Shown here: piece after piece, positions 10,090-19,496 of the stretch | How the letters are laid out: every line of letters begins with the position of its first letter | Numbering within the stretch: position 1 is the first letter of the stretch | Source: UBA8401 sp041665525 | GTDB lineage: Bacteria; Bacteroidota; Ignavibacteria; UBA10030; UBA8401 | Assembly: GCA_041665525.1 (NCBI GenBank) | Contig: JBAYIS010000007.1 | Coordinates: 62,001-126,000 of the forward strand | Length of the DNA: 64,000 bases | Direction: 5' to 3' | Program-made: the position numbers and the translations under genes | The notes under the pieces: model-generated | Databases searched by the model: none | The model's input: only the letters and a program-made list of their open reading frames with translations | What the model was told of the DNA's origin: nothing

Positions 10090-10151
10090 AGTATATCCTT
10101 AAATGTTGTAGTAAAAGGTGAAAACAATAATTTCTTATCAGGAATGAATAA

Positions 10152-10201
10152 ATAGTACCGATTTGTCCTTCTGCGGACAATCCCACGTACGTGGTATCTT
10201 G
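10152..10201 (-). promoter_or_regulatory. Regulon promoter B with CCACGTACGTGG activator site
   Basis: Minus strand: palindrome CCACGTACGTGG (10183-10194), 2 bp, TTGTCC (10175-10180), 17 bp, TACTAT (10152-10157). It agrees with site A over 26 consecutive bases centred on the palindrome, although the surrounding DNA is unrelated. It drives the LamG/CBM9-like gene. The remaining bases of 10090-10252 show nothing else. Confidence 0.8.
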
Positions 10202-10252
10202 GGAAGAGACGAGAAAACAGCTGTTTTTAGAGGTAATCGTATTCGGGAAGTG

Positions 10253-11797
10253 TTACGGTAAGCCGAAAATAGTTTTTAATTTAGGGATATCATTCCTCCA
10301 CTCGTTTCCAACCATCGGAAAAGCCGGAAGATCAGTACCACCCCGGACAAATGACACCGGCATATTTCGGGAAACGGCTGGATCATTCAATCGCAGCGTA
10401 TCGAGTACTGACCGATTGAATTGCGGCTGGTGATGTTCAACAAACGCATGGATCTTTTGAAGGAGGAAAAGCTGATCCTTTTTAACGATATACTGCCGGA
10501 CTTCCTGTTCTGACCGTTCGCCAAATCCGGTGCTTTTTTGCAAGGTACTCTTCAGCCGATATTCTTCATACAGCCACTTATCATGCCACACCCGAAGTTG
10601 CTCTTTCGTCTCCTGTGCTTCTCCATAATTTCTCTCGGTACCGATCTGGTTCAAATAATGATCCCGGACCGCAGCAGCAGTGTACGCCGCAGAAGCAACA
10701 AGAGGACGCTTGAATTCTTTCATAATCTTTCGCAACGGAAGAACGCGGGCTATTTCATCAAGAGTAAATTGCTTATCCGTTGTTGTAACAAACATCCGGT
10801 CTTTCCCATTTTTGTATGCAAGCAGTTTCGGGTGTGCACCATTTGCTTTCTCTACTGCTGAAAAGAAATCCATCGAGTTCAGGTTCGGCGAGGAAATCCA
10901 TTCTTCCATTGCACCGACGAGTATTTGTAAGGAAGAAGCATTCGTCCTAACGTTTTTCGGTTCCATCAATGCTGCAACATATGCCGTCCGCGCAGCCTGC
11001 CGTTTCCGGGCTGCAATGATTTTTTTCGATGTCGGAATTGCATTGACCGCTTGCGTCGTCGTCATACCGCTGCGGCGGATATCGACGATCTGCAGAAGAT
11101 AGAATGCGCTGTCATACTTGATCGGCACTGATATCTCGCCCGTCGGCAAAGATTTGATTGCTTCATAAAACTCCGGCGCTATCTCCGTCCATCGTACATA
11201 TCCGGATTCCAGTTGCGGCGTTATTCCATCGAGTTCCGGATTCTGGCGAACGAGCTGCAATACTGTTGACTCATATCCCCTGGTCTGCATCATCCGCCGA
11301 ACCTGCTCTGCCCGTTCCCTGGTCGGTTCCATCCAAAATCGGAACTTGAACGTTACAAGCGACTTCATCGTCTCTACATTTGCTTCGTCATCGCTTACCG
11401 TGATCTTCGCATCGACGTCAGTTGTGATCACACGTTCAATGACGGCATTCCGCAAGAACTCATTCCGTAATTGCAGCAGACGCGCATTGGATTGAAAATT
11501 GAGACGCATTGCTTCCTGTGCAATGGTTTTTTCTGCCGCTAACGCTGCCAGTACGCTTGATAGTTGTTCCTGCACGGTCCTGCCTTGTTTCAACACCGGA
11601 TGTGCGGTTTCAATTGCCTGCCGCAATTCTGATACCGTGATATACGAATCACCAATCACCGCAATAACAGAATCCGATATCTGCACTTGCTGCTTCGTCT
11701 GCACCGGCTGCCGGAGTTGAAACAACAGCATTACTCCGACAATGAACGCAACGGCGCTGACGCTTAGGAAAAATGCTTTCTTCAATGTTTGTATCAT
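10253..11797 (-). CDS. Periplasmic parvulin-type peptidyl-prolyl isomerase (SurA/PpiC-like)
   Basis: 514 aa when started at the ATG at 11797. That start places one N-terminal membrane/signal segment (KKAFFLSVSAVAFIVGVML) directly at the front and leaves 8 bp after the PorV-like gene's stop; a longer reading would overlap that gene. A SurA-like N-terminal helical region (VIAVIGDSYITVSELRQAI) is followed by a degenerate parvulin domain (about 150-255; ESGYVRWTEIAPEFYEAI, LPTGEISVP). A long helical C-terminal part has no recognised domain. It probably chaperones outer-membrane or secreted proteins made by the same operon (receptor, large surface protein, PorV-like). The fold is a fair assignment; isomerase activity is not certain. 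Confidence 0.75.
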   Translation of the reverse strand: MIQTLKKAFFLSVSAVAFIVGVMLLFQLRQPVQTKQQVQISDSVIAVIGDSYITVSELRQAIETAHPVLKQGRTVQEQLSSVLAALAAEKTIAQEAMRLNFQSNARLLQLRNEFLRNAVIERVITTDVDAKITVSDDEANVETMKSLVTFKFRFWMEPTRERAEQVRRMMQTRGYESTVLQLVRQNPELDGITPQLESGYVRWTEIAPEFYEAIKSLPTGEISVPIKYDSAFYLLQIVDIRRSGMTTTQAVNAIPTSKKIIAARKRQAARTAYVAALMEPKNVRTNASSLQILVGAMEEWISSPNLNSMDFFSAVEKANGAHPKLLAYKNGKDRMFVTTTDKQFTLDEIARVLPLRKIMKEFKRPLVASAAYTAAAVRDHYLNQIGTERNYGEAQETKEQLRVWHDKWLYEEYRLKSTLQKSTGFGERSEQEVRQYIVKKDQLFLLQKIHAFVEHHQPQFNRSVLDTLRLNDPAVSRNMPVSFVRGGTDLPAFPMVGNEWRNDIPKLKTIFGLP

Positions 11798-11805
11798 GGC
11801 ATCAG

Positions 11806-12861
11806 TTAAAATACAACGCCGACAGAGACACGCTGGGCATTCCCCAACACACCCCATTCGGACCAGGAATAATCACATCGTAGACCGACGTTGGATTGTT
11901 CCATCAAATAGTCGATTCCGCCACCCAATGTCAGTCCATTGACATGATCTCTCTCAAACATATTTTCAAATCCTGCCCGCAGGAAAAACAGATTGAACAC
12001 GGAATATTCTGCTCCCAGAGAAACACTTTCGGTGGCATTGCTTGGATGCATGACGTCTGTGGTTACCAATAGCGCACCAAATGTTTCCATCTGCAATTCA
12101 TAGGCAACACCGAATCGGAACAGAAGCGGCATAGCGTAAGAATTTGTAGAGTAGGTTGCTTCCACTCTATCGAAGTTGTGATGATTCTTATCCGGATCGA
12201 CGGTGATGGAAAGCCGGTTTCCCCGCAGTTGTAACTCTGTTCCGAAATTGCTGAGATTTGCTCCGAGCGTCAATCCCTTCAATTCTGTTTTATAGAGAAT
12301 CCCCATGTCCAATGCAAATCCGGAGGAGGTGACAGACCAAATACGTTCCTGCACATATTTTGCAGTGAGGCCGAAGGCAAAACGGTCTGTCAACGCCATA
12401 GAATACGTCAGTCCCAAAGCAATGTCGCGGGCGTCATACAACTCACCCGTTCCTTCCGGTTGATCGACAGTTCGCACCTTTTGCGGATCCCCAAAGTCCA
12501 GGGTGGTGAAACTCAAACCGACGGCAGCGCTCCAATCCGATAGCGGCACTACGATGCCGGCAAACTGATGATTCCTTTCGCCGATCCAATTGTTTTGCAT
12601 TACCTCTATCTGCATGGACGATGCCCAAGCGACACCGGCCGGATTCCAATACAATGCGGTCGGATCGTTTGACAAAGCTGTATAGGCATTCCCCAACGCG
12701 GCTGCCCGGGCACCGATACCGATCTCCAGAAATGCAGCGGCGGATGTGCCCACGCCGGAAACATCTGATTCAAACGTGACGTTATCAGAATTTTTTTGTG
12801 CGTATCCCAGCGACAGAAGGAAAAAACAAACTATACTTAATGTTCGTGTGTAGTGGCTCAT
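11806..12861 (-). CDS. PorV/PorQ-family outer-membrane protein
   Basis: 351 aa with a signal peptide (about 1-21, ending GYAQ). The family signature GIGARAAALGNAYTA...DPTALYWNPAG lies at about residues 45-75, followed by a FadL-like beta-barrel pattern to the C-terminal aromatic residue. Members work with the type IX secretion machinery or as accessory outer-membrane barrels. Its ATG overlaps the TGA of the 1166-aa surface protein (12858-12861), indicating translational coupling in the order receptor, surface protein, PorV-like, isomerase. A dedicated role in exporting or anchoring the products of this locus is inference. Confidence 0.82.
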   Translation of the reverse strand: MSHYTRTLSIVCFFLLSLGYAQKNSDNVTFESDVSGVGTSAAAFLEIGIGARAAALGNAYTALSNDPTALYWNPAGVAWASSMQIEVMQNNWIGERNHQFAGIVVPLSDWSAAVGLSFTTLDFGDPQKVRTVDQPEGTGELYDARDIALGLTYSMALTDRFAFGLTAKYVQERIWSVTSSGFALDMGILYKTELKGLTLGANLSNFGTELQLRGNRLSITVDPDKNHHNFDRVEATYSTNSYAMPLLFRFGVAYELQMETFGALLVTTDVMHPSNATESVSLGAEYSVFNLFFLRAGFENMFERDHVNGLTLGGGIDYLMEQSNVGLRCDYSWSEWGVLGNAQRVSVGVVF

Positions 12862-15800
12862 TTGATCACCGCAAGTTTTCCGATTCGTTTTCCAATGCCG
12901 GGTGCTTCCACAACCCAGAGATAAATTCCGTGCGTCACTTCAAGTCCATCCTTCGTCCGCAGGTCCCACGGCTCCCTGCTGTTCTCCATTGTCGAACTGT
13001 GATTGATCACCCGCACTAATCTTCCGCTGGAGGTGAAAAGTGAGATGGTACACACCGCGGGAAGATTGACAAAATCGATCCTCCGATCACCGCGTCCCGC
13101 ATCAAGGCTGACAAGATGTTGTTCCAGACTGCTCGCGGCGACATACGGATCCGGAACGGTATAAATATTCGCAAGTTCATTCTTTGCATTTACCGCGGTA
13201 ACGAGATTGCCGGCAGTGGTGAATTCAAAGGAAGAATTCCTGTCGAACGGTTTTGTTGTCCTTAAACGATAGACGCTGCCGATGGGAGGTGATACGAATT
13301 TCGACGACGGTATCGTTGTCGGATAGGTAAAATGAATGATCCACAACCGCTTGTTCAACTCGCTGACAATGATCAATGAATCGTTGTTGCTCAATTTCCC
13401 TTTATTGGCCGTCGTCCCGGTTTCAATCACGCGGAATTTCATTCGGAACGCACTGTCCGGTCTGGTCACATCCCACACCTGATAATTCGTCGCAATATTA
13501 TTGATCGACGTGTCCGCTGCATTCAGCGTATCGTTCACACGAATCTCATAATCGCGGGATGAAGCAAATCCACCGAATCCGGTCGCCCGCGGCGTACCGA
13601 TGATATTGTTTATCGTGTCGTTCCATCCTGCCGAACTGATGCCGACCGTATCATGATTATCGATCGAGAGTTTGAATCCATCATAGAGAATTTCATCCAC
13701 TGCATCTCCGTCCGGATATGCCAGGCTCATCAACAGAGTGTTCGATGTAGTATTGAAAAGTATAATCTTCTTTGTCGCACCGGTGAACTTTCCGCTATAG
13801 GCAGCAAAAGAGCTGTCATCGTCGAACGTTACACGATAAGTATTTCCCGTGTGCACATTATATGGTTCCACAATGTCCACGCCGATCGAACCGAAAGTTG
13901 TATCCGTATTGCGCGAAATCCCCTGTGATGTCAGCGATGGAAAAACATAACCTGCCGCAGGTCCCGATGGAGTGACAATCGCTATGTTCCGATCGGACGA
14001 GACCGGTCTTCCAAGATCATCCAACAAAATATTGGCGGAACATTCCGTTGGAGAAATGATCGCAAGTCCCGAACGGTCTGTTAATCCGCGTGCAAAGAAG
14101 TCAGTATCGTATCCCCGGTCAACAGAAACAACTGCATAATAGTAGACGCGTCCATTCTGCACATTATTATCAACATAGTAATGTCGAATACCGGTATCCG
14201 TCCCCATATTATATGATATGCCAAGATCGCTCGCCTGATTGATCTCGCTGCCGATACTGACAGGATGCACTCCGGTAAGTCCGTTCTTTACATCATAGAT
14301 CGCTTCGGGTCGGAACAAGAGCGGATTGCTATAGGCATCGGTGATTGTTTTAATGTCATCGAAAGTCGGATTGGTGCTTTTGTAAATGTAATATGCTTCA
14401 AAGTCCGAACCATAGATCGCATCCTTCGACCGTTCGGCATTGTCGTCCCACCGCAGGATCACTTTCTTGTCGTACACTTCGTAACTGACCGTCGGCACAC
14501 GGGGTGCGCTGGCAAAATTATAATCGTGGTCGTAGATCACCTGCATCGTTTTTTTATTTCGGAGAATATCCGATTTGTCATTTCCGAACAGCAGTGCAAT
14601 AGCGTATCGCTGTGCGTTGGATCGGCCGCTGTCGATGGCTACTTCACCTGATCCATATATCCAACTGATATCACGGTCATACCCCGGCACGGTAATAAAC
14701 TGCCCGGGAACGATCTCCTTGTTCCAAAACAGTTCGTCATCATACAACGCATTGTTCACATCCACCAGATAGAAGGAGGTCAAACCAACCTGGTCCGATT
14801 CATCGTTATCCGTAAATCCGAAATTCGGTTCTCCTTGATCGGGTATGCCGTTCCCTTCGGTTCCATTGGCATCCGGTCCGGTATAATCGTTCTGATCGGG
14901 ACCGATACCATCCGAACCGACATCATCATTGATCGCTTCGAAATCGAGCCGGTTATTCCCGTTGACATCTTCTCCCGCATCCAGCACGCCATTCTTATTC
15001 GTATCTTCAGATGTCCAAGAACCATCAATATTCGTATCGGTATATTTCGTCCAATCTCCGTCTTCATCAAGGGCATTCCCCTGTGATTCATCGGTAATGC
15101 CGTCGTTGTCGTTATCAACACCGTCATTGGATATTCCGGGACTTTCCAGAAAGGCAAAACCGAAATAGCCGAGCGGCAATCCCAGATTCGAAACATCACC
15201 GTCACTCCATGCATAGGTAATATCATCACCGCTGTCAAAACTCGCATTGTCTCCGGAGAGTGAACCGCCCATATCCGGATCCACGAACATGCCGACTATG
15301 GCTCGATTCAATTTCTTCCCGAAGTTCGTAATGTCATAAATGTTGATGAGGATGTCTTCTGCCAACCGCGATGACCATTGGTAACCGCGAGTTTCAACGG
15401 TAATTCCCAATCCTCTGCGTCCATTTGGGTACGCACTCTTCGAAAGCGAATCTTCAAACGGAAAATATGAGAATTCATCATTCTCACGATCATCTGCAGC
15501 ATAATAGGATTCTTGATCTGCACGCACATATGCTCCGAATTCTCCGTTCCATCTGCCATCCCTAATGCTTGCGACGAGTGAATCGTGTTCCGATCGGGTA
15601 TCCCCCGGGAATGTCTGCGGCGGCCACATTTTCGGCCATGTTTGTTTTAAATGGCTCATCGACGGCCAGTTGGGAGTGTTGATCATTTCCTTATCCAAAA
15701 TGCCGTTCGCGTTGAAGTCTTCCGCCGATTGCAGCACTCCGTCATTCTCGCCGACATCGTTGGTGTTGGGAATTCCGTCCAGTCCGACATCCTCAGAGAT

Positions 15801-16358
15801 GCCGCCGTATTTCCATGCAAGAGAATTTGTAGCGCGATCGTTAAAAAATCCGGGCAGCGGCTGGAATTGGTACGTATGCGATGCATCCGGAGCAACATCT
15901 CCCCCCTGCCTGCGGTAGGATTCGGAAATGATCGCAATAGAATCGCCGTTCGTGTTGACTACTTTTGCACCGACAAAAAAGACGAATGCATATCCATACT
16001 GAGTCCCGCTCCCTTTCGGCCAGACCGCCAACGAACTGCCGCCGAGATAATTATAGGAGAGTGACGTGTTGTTGATGAATCCGGTTTCGATCAGATTACC
16101 GTTGTGCTTGCCGTACCGCAGGTATCGCGCATTGCCGATCGCCGCAGAGATTTTCGATAAAAATTGGGGAGAATACATGCCGCGAGAATTCCGCGGTAAC
16201 GGCGAGTGTCCAGCATTACCGTATTTCTGAACATCTTCCGGATTACGCTGCGCATCCGAAGTGTTTAAAACAATAGCGAGGAATCCGAGCACTATCCAAT
16301 ATTTTGACACCGTGTTGTTCCAATAGAATTGTTTCATTGCGTTGAATTCTCTTTCCAT
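12858..16358 (-). CDS. Large secreted Ca-repeat/FN3 surface protein with FlgD/T9SS-like C-terminus
   Basis: 1166 aa. The start at 16358 overlaps the receptor's stop (TAATG); an alternative ATG at 16337 would give a cleaner signal peptide (MKQFYWNNTV..., ending SDAQ). A central block (about 370-520) is rich in thrombospondin-3/dockerin-like Asp loops such as DNDNDG, DTNIDG, DTNKNG and DVNGNN, which are probable Ca sites. A fibronectin-III-like stretch follows (about 600-730). The last 80 or so residues resemble a FlgD/T9SS-type tail (LFTSSGRLVRV...THGIYLW...GKLAVIK). No catalytic domain is recognised. Its fixed place between a TonB receptor and a PorV-like protein, where SusD would be expected, suggests a substrate-capture partner of the receptor (inference). 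Confidence 0.75.
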   Translation of the reverse strand: MEREFNAMKQFYWNNTVSKYWIVLGFLAIVLNTSDAQRNPEDVQKYGNAGHSPLPRNSRGMYSPQFLSKISAAIGNARYLRYGKHNGNLIETGFINNTSLSYNYLGGSSLAVWPKGSGTQYGYAFVFFVGAKVVNTNGDSIAIISESYRRQGGDVAPDASHTYQFQPLPGFFNDRATNSLAWKYGGISEDVGLDGIPNTNDVGENDGVLQSAEDFNANGILDKEMINTPNWPSMSHLKQTWPKMWPPQTFPGDTRSEHDSLVASIRDGRWNGEFGAYVRADQESYYAADDRENDEFSYFPFEDSLSKSAYPNGRRGLGITVETRGYQWSSRLAEDILINIYDITNFGKKLNRAIVGMFVDPDMGGSLSGDNASFDSGDDITYAWSDGDVSNLGLPLGYFGFAFLESPGISNDGVDNDNDGITDESQGNALDEDGDWTKYTDTNIDGSWTSEDTNKNGVLDAGEDVNGNNRLDFEAINDDVGSDGIGPDQNDYTGPDANGTEGNGIPDQGEPNFGFTDNDESDQVGLTSFYLVDVNNALYDDELFWNKEIVPGQFITVPGYDRDISWIYGSGEVAIDSGRSNAQRYAIALLFGNDKSDILRNKKTMQVIYDHDYNFASAPRVPTVSYEVYDKKVILRWDDNAERSKDAIYGSDFEAYYIYKSTNPTFDDIKTITDAYSNPLLFRPEAIYDVKNGLTGVHPVSIGSEINQASDLGISYNMGTDTGIRHYYVDNNVQNGRVYYYAVVSVDRGYDTDFFARGLTDRSGLAIISPTECSANILLDDLGRPVSSDRNIAIVTPSGPAAGYVFPSLTSQGISRNTDTTFGSIGVDIVEPYNVHTGNTYRVTFDDDSSFAAYSGKFTGATKKIILFNTTSNTLLMSLAYPDGDAVDEILYDGFKLSIDNHDTVGISSAGWNDTINNIIGTPRATGFGGFASSRDYEIRVNDTLNAADTSINNIATNYQVWDVTRPDSAFRMKFRVIETGTTANKGKLSNNDSLIIVSELNKRLWIIHFTYPTTIPSSKFVSPPIGSVYRLRTTKPFDRNSSFEFTTAGNLVTAVNAKNELANIYTVPDPYVAASSLEQHLVSLDAGRGDRRIDFVNLPAVCTISLFTSSGRLVRVINHSSTMENSREPWDLRTKDGLEVTHGIYLWVVEAPGIGKRIGKLAVIK

Positions 16359-19345
16359 TAAAAATTGATTTCAAAACCGAACTCGATCCGCCGCGGTTCG
16401 GAATACCATGTCGGACGCGCGTCAACTTCGTTCAGCGTGAACAATCCTTCCTGCCGAAGTTTATTCCGCAGCAATTCCTCATCCCGAATGCTGCGGGCAT
16501 TGTATGTGGCCCGTCCGGTGGAAGAATATACCTGCACTTCATTGGCGATATCGAACACATTGTTCATCTTCAGAAACAGTGTCGTCTGTATATCCGCAAG
16601 CGTCAGCATCTTTTGTGCTTTCAAGTCCAGATTCCACTGCGTCGGCTTTCGTTCTGCATTCAAGAATTCCCGGACGGCGATATCCTTCCGTTCGACAAAC
16701 ACAGGTGTAAACGGCAGTCCGTTCGAGAATGAACCGATGAATGATAAACTCCAGTCAGATACTTCCTGGAATGTCAGCACGGCATTCAGCGTATGCGTCT
16801 GGTCCCAGTCCAGCGAAATAATCTTTCGTTCGATAAATTCCACCGGTTCACCGCCGATACTTGTGGATGTTTGAATCAACTGGATGAATTCCGGATCCGA
16901 AGAACTTCCTTTCGCAATCTGCAGGCTGTAATTCACGAATCCGGTGATGAATCCGTTTCCTCCGTACCGCAGCGCCAGTGTTAATCCACGAACATTTCCG
17001 TAATCGCGGTTGATGTACCGGTAGTACGAAACGTTGTCAACAGTGGAAAGTGCTTCGATACCGAGAAGGTTTTTCACATCCTTATAAAACGCCGTGATAT
17101 CAATCGCAACATCCTCCGTTAATCCCTGCTGTAATCCGATCTCATAGGCAATGGTCCGTTCGGGTTTGAGTGTTGCATTGCCGAGCGTCAGATTTTCCAA
17201 TTGGAGTGCGGTCAACACATGGATCGGTTCATTATAGAGTTTCTGGAAACTGGGCATCTGGAAGAAATGTCCGTAGGCAACGTGAAAGACTCCTGTTACG
17301 GAGACCGGGAATGACAGACCGAAGCGAGGACTTAACTGAAACTGCCAGGGAGCATCTTTCAGATTCACATTACTGCCGAGTGAGTACGATTCCACGCGCG
17401 GGTTGTCGATCACTTTTTCATTCGGCTGGAATGCATCCAAACGAACTCCGAGATTCATGATGACATCACCTAACTCAACCTTGTCCTGCATGTACGCTGC
17501 AACCTCCAGCGGACGGATGGTATAATCACGGTACCGCGTTACCTCACTGTCTGCCACAGCGCGATAGCGTTGTATACTCAATGTATCCCAGTAGTTCGTC
17601 ATAGCAGACCAATAATCGGTCCACGACAATGTATTCCCTTTGATTGTGGTGGTCCACTGTTTTTCGCTCCAGTCATCCGTTTCAACCGGTCCCCGCGAAT
17701 AGGTATTAATCTCATGCTGCTTCACTTCAAATCCCAATTTAATGAACTGCGATCTGTCTGCTTGCCAGTTAGCATCACCGTTGATGAGAAACAGTTTCCG
17801 ATAATTCTTTGCATCATCTCCACGGTAGATTCCGCCGGTAGTGCCGAGCGAAAATCCCTCCGAGGAAGAAGAGATCGGCTGAATGCCCGCGTCACCCGGG
17901 AAGCGCGCTATCCGGTTATCTTTTCGGTAATAGGAATCATCGTGATTATATTGATACGATGCTCGAATATTATAGAAGAACTTTTCTGAAGGCGTATGAG
18001 CAAATGAAAAAAATTGGTGGGCCGACTGCGATACGGACGTCGAAGCTTCATCCGGTTGAAACCGTCTGCTTGATCCGCCGCCGCGTGATTCCCCTGTTGC
18101 GTAGAACAATTGATAGGAAAGCCGGAGATCGGAAGAGAAAAAATAGTCGAGCTTGCCATGAAGAGAAAGATTCTGCGACGTCGTTAATGGTCCCAAGGAA
18201 CCGTCCCCCGTCGAAAGGGAATCGGGAATATTGATCGCGCCGGATTGCTGCGTTGCGGAAAAATGTTCGCCGTACCAACGCTGATAGGCGGCAATTTTCC
18301 ATCCGTCCAATGCGGTAAACCGTTTTTCATACCACTGGTAACTCTCCTCGTTCTGCAGCCTGCCGGAAAGAAAGAAGCTGAGTGTTTTTGGAATGATCGG
18401 ACCGGTGAGGCTCAACTGAATATCGCGATTGGCAAAAGGATCGATTTTATTGATGCCGATAAAAGTAGAGGTGTTGGTACTGTACCACTCCCCTGTCTGT
18501 GCGCGCAGATTGAACGTAAATGATTCGGCGGCTGATTTTGTTACGATGTTCACGATGCCGGATTGTGCGGCGCCGTATTCTGCGTTGAACGTTCCGCTGA
18601 TCACTTCCACCTGCTGCACCACCGAATTTTCGATCTGCACATTATTTCCGCCATCCTGACTGAATGCATTCGTCACATTCACGCCGTCAATAATATAGCC
18701 GACTTCACGGGCGCGGCCGCCGCGAAAGTGAAGCGCGCCGTCATTTCCATGCACTACACCGGCTTGCAATGCGATCACTTCGCCGACCTCCGTCACCGGC
18801 ATCGCTTCGATCTGTCCGGATGAGACCACTGCAGCAGAAAATGTCCTATCCTTTGTTACAATGGGAACATCCGCCTGAACAAGAACAACGTCCATTTGAA
18901 TATTGTCGGCCACCAATTGAACATCCCGCTTCGCTGTCAGATCAACATTTACTTCAATGTCCCGTACAGTAATGCTGTGATATCCGATGAAACTGATCAG
19001 CAACGTGTATTTCCCCGGCGCCAGATTGATCAGTGAAAAGTAACCTTCCGGATCGCACACGGTTCCGCGGGATGTCCCCGCGATCTGCACAGTAGCACCA
19101 ACGAGCGCTTCTCCGTTGCTCTTATCCGTGATCCGGCCGCTAATCTTTCCGGTGGTACCAGCATCAAGAGAACAAACAATCATTGAGGAAAACACAATTA
19201 AAAGACTGCATCGATGTAACAAAGTCTGCAATGCATTGTGCGTCACAGTTCGGAAATAACAGATGAGAGGTTTCACAGTACTTTTCGTTTGAGGATGATA
19301 AAATACTTCGTGACTGATGTGCACACGGCAGCACAAATTTTTCAA
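16358..19345 (-). CDS. TonB-dependent receptor with carboxypeptidase-regulatory-like domain
   Basis: About 995 aa as drawn. The first codon is TTG, and the export signal (LLHRCSLLIVFSSMIVCSLDAG) sits at about residues 42-63, so the true start is probably an internal GTG or TTG near residue 34-39. After the signal come a CarboxypepD_reg-like domain (about 66-150; GKISGRITD...LVGATV), the plug domain (about 165-280; LHFRGGRAREVGYIIDGVNV, NAEYGAAQSGIVNIVTK) and a beta barrel ending in FGFEINF with a terminal Phe. It would import a TonB-powered substrate across the outer membrane. No SusD gene is adjacent. Promoter C with the shared palindrome is just upstream, and the gene heads a four-gene coupled operon. 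Confidence 0.9.
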   Translation of the reverse strand: MKNLCCRVHISHEVFYHPQTKSTVKPLICYFRTVTHNALQTLLHRCSLLIVFSSMIVCSLDAGTTGKISGRITDKSNGEALVGATVQIAGTSRGTVCDPEGYFSLINLAPGKYTLLISFIGYHSITVRDIEVNVDLTAKRDVQLVADNIQMDVVLVQADVPIVTKDRTFSAAVVSSGQIEAMPVTEVGEVIALQAGVVHGNDGALHFRGGRAREVGYIIDGVNVTNAFSQDGGNNVQIENSVVQQVEVISGTFNAEYGAAQSGIVNIVTKSAAESFTFNLRAQTGEWYSTNTSTFIGINKIDPFANRDIQLSLTGPIIPKTLSFFLSGRLQNEESYQWYEKRFTALDGWKIAAYQRWYGEHFSATQQSGAINIPDSLSTGDGSLGPLTTSQNLSLHGKLDYFFSSDLRLSYQLFYATGESRGGGSSRRFQPDEASTSVSQSAHQFFSFAHTPSEKFFYNIRASYQYNHDDSYYRKDNRIARFPGDAGIQPISSSSEGFSLGTTGGIYRGDDAKNYRKLFLINGDANWQADRSQFIKLGFEVKQHEINTYSRGPVETDDWSEKQWTTTIKGNTLSWTDYWSAMTNYWDTLSIQRYRAVADSEVTRYRDYTIRPLEVAAYMQDKVELGDVIMNLGVRLDAFQPNEKVIDNPRVESYSLGSNVNLKDAPWQFQLSPRFGLSFPVSVTGVFHVAYGHFFQMPSFQKLYNEPIHVLTALQLENLTLGNATLKPERTIAYEIGLQQGLTEDVAIDITAFYKDVKNLLGIEALSTVDNVSYYRYINRDYGNVRGLTLALRYGGNGFITGFVNYSLQIAKGSSSDPEFIQLIQTSTSIGGEPVEFIERKIISLDWDQTHTLNAVLTFQEVSDWSLSFIGSFSNGLPFTPVFVERKDIAVREFLNAERKPTQWNLDLKAQKMLTLADIQTTLFLKMNNVFDIANEVQVYSSTGRATYNARSIRDEELLRNKLRQEGLFTLNEVDARPTWYSEPRRIEFGFEINF

Positions 19346-19374
19346 TGCTGATTAGTGCACAGAAGTTCGTTTAG

Positions 19375-19424
19375 ATATTACCCTTTTGTGCACGAATGAA
19401 CAATCCCACGTACGTGGTATCTTA
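19375..19424 (-). promoter_or_regulatory. Regulon promoter C with CCACGTACGTGG activator site
   Basis: Minus strand: palindrome CCACGTACGTGG (19406-19417), 2 bp, TTGTTC (19398-19403), 17 bp, TAATAT (19375-19380). The -10 element is the best sigma-70 match of the five promoters. The transcript is predicted to begin near 19368, just before the TonB receptor gene. Confidence 0.8.
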
Positions 19425-19441
19425 CCAGAGGGAGGGAAACG

Positions 19442-19483
19442 AAAAAAGGAAAACCGGTCCTGAACGGTCGGCTTTCCTTTTTT
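19442..19483 (-). terminator. Bidirectional hairpin terminator after the EEP-family gene
   Basis: A long stem (AAAAAAGGAAA paired with TTTCCTTTTTT, extended inward by CCG/CGG with one mismatch) carries T-runs in both directions. It lies 14 bp past the stop of the minus-strand gene at 19497 and separates the regulator operon from promoter C. Confidence 0.8.
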
Positions 19484-19496
19484 GATAAGTGGTCAA

